From contig NZ_JAJDFY010000001.1 in NCBI RefSeq assembly GCF_024704365.1, positions 62,001 through 126,000 of the forward strand: DNA of 64,000 nucleotides. Direction: 5' to 3'. How positions within the stretch are numbered: position 1 is the first letter of the stretch; each line of letters opens with the position of its first letter. Source of the stretch: Thermomonas sp. S9. GTDB lineage: Bacteria > Pseudomonadota > Gammaproteobacteria > Xanthomonadales > Xanthomonadaceae. The notes under the pieces were generated by a model. That model saw only the letters and a list, made by a program, of their open reading frames with translations. It was not told the origin of the DNA and made no database searches. Positions 32,785-40,804 of the stretch are shown piece by piece. The translations under genes were made by a program, and so were the position numbers.

Positions 32785-35701
32785 ATGACATCCCTCGCCC
32801 CCGGCTACGACCCCAAGTCCTTCGAATCCCGCCTGTACCAGCAGTGGGAGGCCAGCGGCGCGTTCGCACCGCAGGGCGACGGCCCGGCCTACACCATCCT
32901 GCTGCCGCCGCCGAACGTCACCGGCACCCTGCACATGGGCCATGCGTTCCAGCACACCCCTGCAGGATGCGCTGATCCGCTACCACCGCATGCGCGGCTA
33001 CCGCACCCTGTGGCAGATGGGCACCGACCACGCCGGCATCGCCACCGAGATGGTGGTCAGCCGCAACCTCGCCATCGAGGGCAAGGGCGAGACCCGCGAT
33101 TCGCTGGGACGCGAGAAGTTCATCGAAAAAGTGTGGGAGTGGAAGCAGCACAGCGGCGACACCATCGAGCGCCAGATGCGCCGCCTGGGCGCGTCCGGCG
33201 ACTGGTCGCGCAGCGTGTTCACCATGGACCCGATGGCCAGCGCGGCGGTCACCGAGGCCTTCGTGCGCCTGTACGAGCAGGGCCTGATCTACCGCGGCCA
33301 GCGCCTGGTCAACTGGGACCCGGTGCTGCAGACCGCGATCTCCGACCTCGAGGTAGTCAACGAGGAAGAAAACGGCCACCTGTGGTCGATCCGCTACCCG
33401 CTGGCCGACGGCGCCACCTTCGAATACGTCGAGCACGACGCCGACGGCCACGAAACCCTGCGCGAAGTGCGCGACTACGTGGTGGTGGCCACCACCCGCC
33501 CCGAGACCATGCTCGGCGACAGCGCGGTGATGGTGCATCCGGAAGACCCGCGCTACCTCGACCTGCACGGCAAGGCCATCCGGCTGCCGCTGACCGGCCG
33601 CCGCATCCCGGTCATCACCGACGCCTACGTGGACCGCGACTTCGGCACCGGCGTGGTGAAGGTGACCCCGGCGCACGACTTCAACGACTACGCGGTGGGC
33701 CAGCGCCACGGCCTCGGACTGATTAACATCTTCACAAAAGAAGCCAAGATCGTAAGCAATGCCGCTTCCGACTGGCACATGAACATGACGACCAGCAATC
33801 GATGGGAGAATCGCAACCGCGCCTTCTCCGTAACTGATCTTGCTGGAGATATCGGAATCCCAGAAAAGTACCAGGGCCTCGACCGCTTCGACGCGCGCAA
33901 GGTGATCGTGGCCGACCTCGAGGCCGCCGGTCTGCTGGTCGAAATCAAGCCGCACCGGCTGCAGGTGCCGCGCGGCGACCGCAGCGGCCAGGTGATCGAG
34001 CCCTTCCTCACCGACCAGTGGTTCGTGAAGATGGACGGCCTCGCCAAGCGTGGTCTCGAACTGGTGGAGTCCGGCGAGGTGAAGTTCGTCCCGCCGAACT
34101 GGATCAACACCTACCGCCACTGGCTGGAGAACATCCAGGACTGGACGATCAGCCGCCAGCTCTGGTGGGGCCACCGCATCCCGGCGTGGTTCGACGAGAC
34201 CGGCAAGATCTATGTCGGCCGCAGCGAGGCCGAGGTGCGCGCAAAGCACGGCCTGGGCGATGCGCCGCTGCGGCAGGACGCGGACGTACTGGAGACCTGG
34301 TTCTCCTCGGCGATGTTCCCGTTCTCGACCTTGGGCTGGCCTGACGCACAGGCCATGCGCGAGCGCGGGTTCGATGCCCACCTGCCGAGCAATGTGCTGG
34401 TCACCGGCTTCGACATCATCTTCTTCTGGGTGGCGCGGATGATCATGATGACCGACGCGCTCACCGGCCGGGTGCCGTTCCGCGACGTGTACATCACCGG
34501 CCTGGTGCGCGACAAGGACGGCCAGAAGATGTCGAAGTCGAAGGGCAACATCCTCGACCCGCTGGACATCATCGACGGCATCAGCGCGGATGCGCTGGTG
34601 GCCAAGCGCACCACCGGGCTGATGCAGCCGAAGATGGCCGAGAAGATCGAGAAGGCCACCCGCAAGGAATTCCCGAACGGCATCAACCCGCACGGCGCCG
34701 ATGCCCTGCGCTTCACCATGGCCGCGCTGGCCGGCCCGGGCCGCGACATCAAGTTCGACCTCGCGCGCGCCGAGGGCTACAAGAACTTCTGCAACAAGCT
34801 GTGGAACGCGACGCGCTTCGCGCTGATGAACGTCGGCGAGGCCACGTTCGCCGGCGCGCCGCAGCCGCAGACCGACGCCGAGCGCTGGATCCTCGCCCAG
34901 CTCGACCGCACCTGCGCCGAGGCCGCCGCGCATTTCGCCAGCTACCGCTTCGACCTGCTGGCGCAGTGCCTGTACGAGTTCACCTGGAACCAGGTCTGCG
35001 ACTGGTTCCTGGAGCTGGCCAAGCCCGCGCTCAACAGCGACGATGCCGAGGCCGCCCACAGCACCCGCCACACGCTGGTCTATGTGCTGGAGGCCCTGCT
35101 GCGCCTGCTGCACCCGCTGATCCCGTTCATCACCGAGGAGCTGTGGCAGGCGGTCGCGCCCCGGCTCGGCAAGTCGGGCAGCCTGATGCTGCAGCCGTAC
35201 CCGCAGCCCGGCGCGATCGATGCCGGCGCCTACGCGCAGGCCGAGGCCGACATCGAGTGGCTGAAGGCGATGATCGGCGCGGTTCGCCGCATCCGCAGCG
35301 AGCTCGGCGTGTCGCCGGCCAAGCAGGTGGCCCTGCTGGTGCGCGGCGGCAACGCCGAGGATGCGGCGCGCATCGCCCGCTTCGACGCCCCGCTGCGCTT
35401 CCTGTGCAAGCTGGAGCGGGTCGAGGCGATCACCGGCGAGCCGCCGGCCGCCGCGCCGGCGGTGGTCGGCGAGCTGCAGCTGTTCGTGCCGCTGGAAGGG
35501 CTGGTGGACCTCGACGCCGAGCGCGCGCGCCTGGACAAGGAGCTGACCAAGGTGGGCGCGGAGAAGGCCAAGAGCGAGGCCAAGCTGGCCAGGTTCGGCC
35601 CCGGCGTACCGGAGGCGGTGGTGGAACAGGAACGCCAGCGCCTGGCCGACTGGAGCACCAAGCTCGCCGCACTGGCCGAACAGCGCGCGCGGTTGGGGTG
35701 A
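32785..35701 (+). CDS. valS: Valyl-tRNA synthetase (frame break near 32956; foreign-like patch at 33718-33876)
   Basis: About 971 residues after repair. The HIGH-type motif [10 protein letters not shown] and the KMSKS loop ([10 protein letters not shown]) bracket the Rossmann core and its editing insertion; a C-terminal coiled coil ([20 protein letters not shown]) is present. The start is ATG 32785, where homology begins. An extra C in CCCC (32955-32958) breaks the frame between AFQHT and [13 protein letters not shown]. Inside the editing region, codons 33718-33876 are AT-rich and unlike the rest of the gene. Confidence 0.95.
33718..33876 (+). other. Low-GC segment of foreign codon usage inside valS
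   Basis: Hand counting gives about 48% GC over 33721-33870, while the flanking gene is far richer in GC. Codons rare elsewhere in the window cluster here: ATT, ACA, AAA, GTA, CGA, ACT, CTT, GGA, CCA. The frame stays open, so the segment is translated as part of the synthetase ([19 protein letters not shown], then [20 protein letters not shown]). It falls in a variable loop of the editing domain. Confidence 0.8.
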
Positions 35702-35706
35702 TCCCG

Positions 35707-35729
35707 GGACGCAGGCCACACCTGCGTCC
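35707..35729 (+). terminator. Hairpin after valS
   Basis: A perfect 9-bp stem (GGACGCAGG / CCTGCGTCC) with a 5-base loop, 5 bases after the valS stop; no T run. Confidence 0.6.
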
Positions 35730-35849
35730 TGCGCCTGTCGGAGGCTGAAGCCCGCTCGTCCCGCGCCTGCCGGGGCACGAAGCCGTTCGTCCTAAGCCTG
35801 TTGAAGTCGAGAGCCCGTTCGTCCTGAGCCTGTCGAAGGATGAACGGGC
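35725..35849. repeat. Four degenerate 31-32-bp units ending in a dispersed hairpin element
   Basis: Units start with CGTCC at 35725, 35757, 35788 and 35820, with the pattern CGTCCTGAGCCTGTCGAAGG most exact in the last. The last unit lies within a hairpin: arms 35813-35825 and 35837-35849 (GCCCGTTCGTCCT / AGGATGAACGGGC, one mismatch) around loop GAGCCTGTCGA. On the minus strand the repeat reads RQAQDER, a peptide often seen where this dispersed repeat is mistranslated. A related copy is at 38300-38338. Confidence 0.8.
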
Positions 35850-35871
35850 GCGGCCCGCGCACCCGGCGCGA

Positions 35872-36359
35872 TCAGTCCGGCAACAGCTCCATCGCCATCA
35901 CGATCGCGTCCTCGCGGCCGCCGACCGCCGGGTAGTAGCGCGGGCGGCGCCCGATCTCGTTGAAGCCGCTGCGCTGGTAGAGCTCGATCGCGCGCCGGTT
36001 GGACGGCCGCACTTCGAGGAACACCCGCTGCGCGCCGTGGCCGCGCGCGATCTTCAGCAGCGCCTGCAGCATGCGCCGGCCGAGGCCGCGGCCCTCGTGC
36101 CCGGGCGCGGTGCACAGGTTCAGCACATGCGCCTCGTCGGCGGCGATGCTGAGCACGCCGTAGCCGGCCAGCCCGCCGTCCGCGCACTCGGCACCCACAT
36201 CGCATAGCCGGCGCGCAGGCAGTCGCGGAAGATGCCGGGCGTCCACGGGAATGGATAGGCGCGGCGCTCGATCGCCATCACCGCCTCGAGGTCGGCCTCG
36301 CGCATGGGCCGCAGCCCGGGTTGGGCCGCGGCGGCATAGGCCTCGGCCGCGGTGCTCAT
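35872..36359 (-). CDS. rimI: Ribosomal-protein-alanine N-acetyltransferase RimI (frame break near 36196)
   Basis: A GNAT acetyltransferase of about 162 residues that modifies the N-terminal alanine of ribosomal protein S18. Seen: IERRAYPFPWTPGIFRDCL, the acetyl-CoA loop GHEGRGLGRRML, and VRPSNRRAIELYQRSGF. The frame breaks after GYAMWV; one missing base near 36193-36199 joins it to ECADGGLAGYGVLSIAADEA. The ATG overlaps the stop of the upstream holD-like gene (ATGA). Confidence 0.9.
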
Positions 36360-36679
36360 GCGCGGCCCCGGCGCAGGGCGCGCAGGCGCGGCCACAGCGC
36401 CCGCTTGGCTGCCGGATCGGTGCGCAACCGCGGCAGCAGGTCGGCGATCCCGGCCTGCGCCCGCAGCGTCTGCGGCGACAGCCGCGCCGCCTGCGCCAGC
36501 TTCGCCAGCAGGGCGGCATCGCGGGCATCGATCTCCATGCCGGCGCCCGACCCGGCCTCCTCCGGCGCGGATTGCCCCGCCACGGCAACCGGCGCGCTGC
36601 CCGACGGCGCCACGGCCACCCGGTAGGCGTCGTGGCCGAGCTCGGCCAGCACCGCGCGCTGGAACGGATCCCAACTCAA
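36356..36679 (-). CDS. Probable DNA polymerase III psi subunit (HolD-like)
   Basis: A 107-residue protein that starts at TTG (36679), fixed by a TTGA overlap with the pssA stop, and overlaps rimI downstream. The N-terminus LSWDPFQRAVLAELGHDAYR and the C-terminal LRTDPAAKRALWPRLRAL resemble the two conserved ends of E. coli psi (early DWQLQQLG; late LRANPTARAALW), and E. coli also has holD directly before rimI. The middle, rich in Ala and Pro, is not conserved. Function as a bridge between chi and the clamp loader is inferred from position and these short matches. Confidence 0.6.
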   Translation of the reverse strand: MSWDPFQRAVLAELGHDAYRVAVAPSGSAPVAVAGQSAPEEAGSGAGMEIDARDAALLAKLAQAARLSPQTLRAQAGIADLLPRLRTDPAAKRALWPRLRALRRGRA

Positions 36680-37452
36680 CCGGCGACCTCCGGCGGCAGG
36701 CGCCGGCGCTTGAACCACAGCAGCGGGCCGGACAGCGCATACAGGGTGGTGCCGCCGAGCAGGGTGATCGCCGGGGCGACCCACAGCGCGATCAATCCCG
36801 CCAGCACCAGCACCAGCACGAAGAACGGCACGCGGTCGGCTTTCGGCCCCTGGCGGCTGCCCTTGAAGCTGTTGTAGCGGATGCGGCTGACCATCAGCAG
36901 GCCGGCCACCACCGCCACCGCCAGCGCGGCGTAGCGCAGTTCCACCCCGGAAGCGCCGAACTCGTGGCAGACCCAGACGAAGCTGGCCACCAGCCCGGCC
37001 GCAGCGGGGCTGGCCAGGCCGATGAACCAGCGCTTGTCCACCGTGCCCACCTGAGCGTTGAACCGCGCCAGCCGCAGCGCCGCGCAGGCCGCGTACAGGA
37101 ACGCGCCCAGCCAGCCGATCTTGCCCAGGGTGGGCCCGTCCAGCTTCAGCGACACCAGCGCCCAGTGGTACATCAGCATGGCCGGGGCCATGCCGAAGCT
37201 GATCAGGTCGGACAGCGAGTCGTACTGCACCCCGAATTCGCTCTGGGTGTTGGTCAGCCGCGCGACCCGGCCGTCCAGCCCGTCCAGCACCGCGGAAATG
37301 AAGATCGCGATGCAGGCCGCCTCGATGCGCCCCTGCGAGGCGGCGATGATCGAATAGAACCCGCCGAACAGGGCGCCGGTGGTGAACAGGTTGGGCAGCA
37401 GGTAGATGCCGCGGCCGCGCGGGCGCGGCGAAGGGTCGAGATTTTCATCCAT
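36676..37452 (-). CDS. pssA: CDP-diacylglycerol-serine O-phosphatidyltransferase
   Basis: A 258-residue polytopic enzyme of the CDP-alcohol phosphotransferase family that makes phosphatidylserine, the precursor of phosphatidylethanolamine. The catalytic motif DGRVARLTNTQSEFGVQYDS (Asp/Gly/Ala-Arg ... Asp) runs on into LSD, completing the four aspartates. About eight hydrophobic helices follow the LLPNLFTTGALFGGF start. Of the two classes, this is the membrane type II (Bacillus/Helicobacter-like), not the E. coli type I. A TAAACT hexamer lies 6 bases before the ATG. Confidence 0.93.
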   Translation of the reverse strand: MDENLDPSPRPRGRGIYLLPNLFTTGALFGGFYSIIAASQGRIEAACIAIFISAVLDGLDGRVARLTNTQSEFGVQYDSLSDLISFGMAPAMLMYHWALVSLKLDGPTLGKIGWLGAFLYAACAALRLARFNAQVGTVDKRWFIGLASPAAAGLVASFVWVCHEFGASGVELRYAALAVAVVAGLLMVSRIRYNSFKGSRQGPKADRVPFFVLVLVLAGLIALWVAPAITLLGGTTLYALSGPLLWFKRRRLPPEVAG

Positions 37453-37458
37453 GACCCC

Positions 37459-37464
37459 AGTTTA
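37459..37464 (-). promoter_or_regulatory. Candidate -10 for a leaderless pssA transcript
   Basis: TAAACT on the minus strand, separated from the pssA ATG by 6 bases (GGGGTC), the same spacing as for xerD and the RDD gene. The GGGG is too close to the ATG to act as a normal Shine-Dalgarno sequence. Confidence 0.4.
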
Positions 37465-37523
37465 CGGGGTTGCGGTGGAGCCGGCGCGGTGCTGCAATCG
37501 GCCGGCATTCCCCGGAGCCCGCC

Positions 37524-37916
37524 ATGACCCTCGCCCGTTTCCTCGTCCTGTCCGTGCTGGCCGCCGCGCTGGCCGCGCCGGCCACGGCCCAGCAGCAGCA
37601 GCGCGTGTACCAGTGGAAGGACGCCAGCGGCGTCACCCACTACACCGACACCCCGCCCAGCAGCGCCCACCAGACCCGCGACATCGACGTACGCACCGGC
37701 ACCACCGCGCCCAGCGAGCCCAAGCAGGCCGCCGAGAGCGAGCAGTGCACCAATGCCCGCGCCAATCTCAAGCGCCTGCAGAGCGGGGAGCCGATCGGCT
37801 ACGACAGCAACGGCGACGGCAAGCCCGACCGCAACCTCAGCGCCGACGAGCGCAAGGCCCAGACCGAGCTGAACGCGGCCGCGGTGAAGGCGTTCTGCCC
37901 GCCGGGCAAGTCCTGA
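37524..37916 (+). CDS. DUF4124-domain exported protein
   Basis: A 130-residue protein with a signal peptide (MTLARFLVLSVLAAALAAP, cleavage near ATA/QQ) and the DUF4124 motif RVYQWKDASGVTHYTDTPP near 27-45. The rest is polar with a pair of cysteines (EQCTNARANL, AFCPPGKS) that could form a disulfide, and a short Asp/Asn loop (DSNGDGKPDRNL) resembling a calcium-binding turn. The family is common in xanthomonads and has no known function. The start ATG is followed directly by the signal sequence. Confidence 0.82.
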   Translation: MTLARFLVLSVLAAALAAPATAQQQQRVYQWKDASGVTHYTDTPPSSAHQTRDIDVRTGTTAPSEPKQAAESEQCTNARANLKRLQSGEPIGYDSNGDGKPDRNLSADERKAQTELNAAAVKAFCPPGKS

Positions 37917-37923
37917 GGCCCGT

Positions 37924-38193
37924 ATGAAGCAGTGGTTCTGGATGGTGCTGCTGGCGGTGGCCGCGGCGGCCGCGGCCCGCTGGTGGTACACGGTCGAGAT
38001 GCCGCGGCGGGCGCATGAGCGCGAGGCCGCCGCCGAGGCCGCGGCGATCCAGGCCGAGCGCGCAGACGCGCTGTACCGCTGGCGCGACGACGACGGCACG
38101 TTGCACGTCAGCGACGAACCGCCGAAGAACCACCGCTACGAGCGCATCCGCAAGACCCCGAAGGACGGCATCGAGGTCGACGGCACGCGCTGA
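37924..38193 (+). CDS. Second small DUF4124-domain protein, membrane-anchored
   Basis: An 89-residue protein 7 bases after the previous DUF4124 gene. One N-terminal helix ([19 protein letters not shown]) without a clear cleavage site is followed by a charged linker and the shortened motif [20 protein letters not shown]. Probably co-transcribed with its neighbour; function unknown. Confidence 0.78.
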   Translation: MKQWFWMVLLAVAAAAAARWWYTVEMPRRAHEREAAAEAAAIQAERADALYRWRDDDGTLHVSDEPPKNHRYERIRKTPKDGIEVDGTR

Positions 38194-38299
38194 TCGCGCG
38201 GGCGCCCGTCCAGCCCGGTTCGCGCACAGACCATCCCCGTTCGCGGCGCGCCATACCCCCGCACGTGGAATGCGACACGCCTGTCGCCGGGGGAGCCGC

Positions 38300-38338
38300 A
38301 TCCCGTTCGTGGTGAGCCTGTCGAACCACGGACGGGAT
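38300..38338. repeat. Dispersed hairpin element, second copy
   Basis: Arms ATCCCGTTCGTGGT (38300-38313) and ACCACGGACGGGAT (38325-38338) pair with one mismatch around the loop GAGCCTGTCGA, identical to the loop at 35826-35836. The minus strand reads RQAHHER in one frame. The element lies between the DUF4124 genes and proS. Confidence 0.75.
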
Positions 38339-38443
38339 ACCCGCCCTGCACGCCCTTCCGCAGGCCCAGGGTGGACGCTCGCAGGGTCCACGGTGCGCGC
38401 GCATGGCAAAATGCGCGTTCCGCCCCGTGTCGAAGTCCTCCGC

Positions 38444-40151
38444 ATGCGCCTGTCGCAGTTCCACCTCCGCACCGAAAAGGAAACCCCGGCCGAAGCCGAG
38501 ATCGTCAGCCACAAGCTGATGCTCAAGGCCGGCATGATCCGCAAGCTGGCCGCCGGCCTGTACACCTGGTCGCCGCTGGGCCTGCGCGTGCTGCGCAAGG
38601 TGGAGGCCGTGGTGCGCGAGGAAATGGACCGCGCTGGCGCGATCGAAATGGCGATGCCCTCGGTGCAGCCGAAGGAGCTGTGGGAGGAAACCGGGCGCTG
38701 GGCGAAGTTCGGCCCGCAGCTGCTGAAGATCCGCGACCGCAAGGAGCAGGAATACTGCTTCACCCCGACCGCCGAGGAAGCGGTCACCGATTTCTTCCGC
38801 CAGGAATTCTCCAGCTACAAGCAGCTGCCGGTGAATCTCTACCAGATCACCACCAAGTTCCGCGACGAGATCCGTCCGCGCTTCGGGGTGATGCGTGCGC
38901 GCGAATTCCTGATGAAGGACGCCTATTCCTTCCATATCGACGAGGATTCGCTGCGCGTCGAATACCGCAACATGTACGACGCCTATTCGCGCATCTTCAC
39001 CCGGCTGGGGCTGAAGTTCCGCGCGGTGGCGGCGGATACCGGCGCGATCGGCGGCAGCGCCTCGCACGAGTTCCAGGTCCTGGCCGATTCCGGCGAGGAC
39101 GCACTGGCCTATAGCGATGCCTCCGATTTCGCGGCCAACGTGGAGCTGGCCGAAGCGGTGGCGCCTGGTCCGCGCGCGGCCGCGGGCGAACCCCTGCGCG
39201 AAGTCGCCACCCCGACGCAGAAAACCTGCGAGGACGTCGCCGCGCTGCTGGGCATCCCGCTGGCGCGCACGGTGAAATCGGTGGCGGTGATGGGCACGGG
39301 CGACGACGGCGCGCCGCAATTCACCCTGGCGCTGGTGCGCGGCGACCACGTGGTGAATGAAATCAAGCTGGCGAAACTGCCGGGGCTGGCCGATTACCGG
39401 CTGGCGAGCGAGGCGGAGATCCTGGAATACCTCGGCTGCGAACCGGGCTTCCTCGGCCCGCTGCAGCCGCGCCGGCCGATCCGGGTGATCGCCGACCGCA
39501 CGGTGGCGGCGATGGCCGATTTCGTGGTCGGCGCCAACAAGCCCGGATTCCACCTGGCCGGCGTCAACTGGGGCCGCGACCTGCCCGAACCCGAAGTGGC
39601 GGACATCCGCAACGTGGTCGAGGGGGACCCCTCGCCGGACGGCAAGGGCGTGCTGCGGATGGCGCGCGGGATCGAGGTCGGCCATGTGTTCGCGCTTGGC
39701 CGCAAGTATTCCGAAGCGATGCACTGCAGCGTGCTGGACGCGGCCGGCAAGGCTGTGGCCCCGGCGATGGGCTGCTACGGGATCGGCGTCTCGCGGATCG
39801 TGGCCGCGGCGATCGAGCAGAACCACGACGCGGCCGGCATCGTGGCCGCCGGCGATGGCGCCGTGGCGGGTGGTGGTATGCGTGATCAATCCCAAGAATG
39901 ACCCGGCGGTGACCGCCGCGGCGGAAGCGCTGTATGCGGAATTGAACGCGGCCGGGCTGGATGCCGCGCTCGACGACCGCGGCCTGCGCCCCGGCGCGAT
40001 GTTCGCGGATATCGAATTGATCGGCATTCCGCATCGGGTGGTGGTCTCCGCGCGCGGGCTGGATGCCGGCACGTTCGAATACCGCGCGCGCACCGCCAGT
40101 GAATCCGAACAGCTGGACCGCGCCGCGCTGCTGGAAAAGCTCCGCGCCTGA
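38444..40151 (+). CDS. proS: Prolyl-tRNA synthetase (frame break near 39844)
   Basis: The bacterial form with editing insertion, 569 residues after repair. Class II motifs are present: motif 2 [20 protein letters not shown], motif 3 [17 protein letters not shown], and [11 protein letters not shown] for ATP/proline binding. The editing (INS) domain spans about 225-400. The frame breaks after NHDAAGIV where GTGG should be GTGTGG (two bases lost at 39842-39845); repair yields [20 protein letters not shown] and the anticodon-binding domain. The ATG at 38444 ([13 protein letters not shown]) fits homologues. Confidence 0.94.
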
Positions 40152-40181
40152 ACCCAGCCTCCACGGCTTCCTGAACGCATA

Positions 40182-40209
40182 TTCCGGGAATCCCGCGGGA
40201 TTCCCGGAA
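40182..40209. promoter_or_regulatory. 28-base perfect palindrome between proS and the H-NS-like gene
   Basis: TTCCGGGAATCCCG followed by its exact complement. It starts 31 bases after the proS stop and lies 88 bases before the H-NS-like ATG. It could end proS transcription (no T run) or be an operator; the sequence does not decide. Confidence 0.6.
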
Positions 40210-40297
40210 GAATCTGCGCGGATGGAATGAATCGGAGTATGATCCGCGCATCCAACGGACTGGATACTCCCTTCATTCCAAAAAGTCGAAACCCACC

Positions 40298-40669
40298 ATG
40301 AGCATGAATATCGACACTCTCAGCCCGCAGGAACTGGCCGCCCTGATCGCGCGCGCCAACAAGCGCAAGAAACTGCTGGCCAAGCGCAAGCCCGCCGCGC
40401 AAACCAAGGCCGCGGTGGCCAAACTGCTGAAAAGCGCCGGCTGGACCTTCGAGGAGCTGTACGGCAAGTCCGGCGGTAGCAGCGTGCCGGCCGCGGCGAA
40501 GAAGCCGCGCAAGGCCGCCGCCAAGCGTAGCGCTGGCAAGGTGCCGCCGAAGTACCGCAATCCGGCGAACGAAAAGGAAACCTGGACCGGCCGCGGGCGC
40601 CCGCCGCGCTGGCTGGCCGGGGAACTGGCCGCCGGCCGCAAGCTGGAAGAGTTCCTGATCCAGAAGTAA
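40298..40669 (+). CDS. H-NS-family nucleoid-associated protein
   Basis: A 123-residue protein. A short N-terminal helical part (LSPQELAALIARANKRKKLL) may mediate oligomerisation. A Lys/Ala-rich linker (KKPRKAAAKRSAGK) follows. The C-terminal DNA-binding module is KYRNPANEKETWTGRGRPP, containing the H-NS GRGRxP AT-hook-like loop, then WLAGELAAGRKLEEF. Such xenogeneic silencers bind AT-rich DNA in the minor groove. The N-terminal part is shorter than in classical H-NS. Start ATG 40298; 40304 is possible. A full intrinsic terminator follows. Confidence 0.88.
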   Translation: MSMNIDTLSPQELAALIARANKRKKLLAKRKPAAQTKAAVAKLLKSAGWTFEELYGKSGGSSVPAAAKKPRKAAAKRSAGKVPPKYRNPANEKETWTGRGRPPRWLAGELAAGRKLEEFLIQK

Positions 40670-40698
40670 TCCACGACCGCACGCACGCTGTGGAACCC

Positions 40699-40724
40699 AA
40701 AACGCCGGCTGTCGCCGGCGTTTT
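40699..40724. terminator. Bidirectional rho-independent terminator
   Basis: An 11-bp stem (AAAACGCCGGC / GCCGGCGTTTT) with a 4-base loop and a T6 run on the plus strand; the minus strand also has a T4 arm. It separates the H-NS-like gene from the convergent exporter gene. Confidence 0.92.
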
Positions 40725-40804
40725 TTCCATGTGCCGCAACACCAGGGTTTCCAGCGAGCGATGCATCGTCATGCCGGATGCAGCCGATCGGCCGGCGCTG
40801 CATT

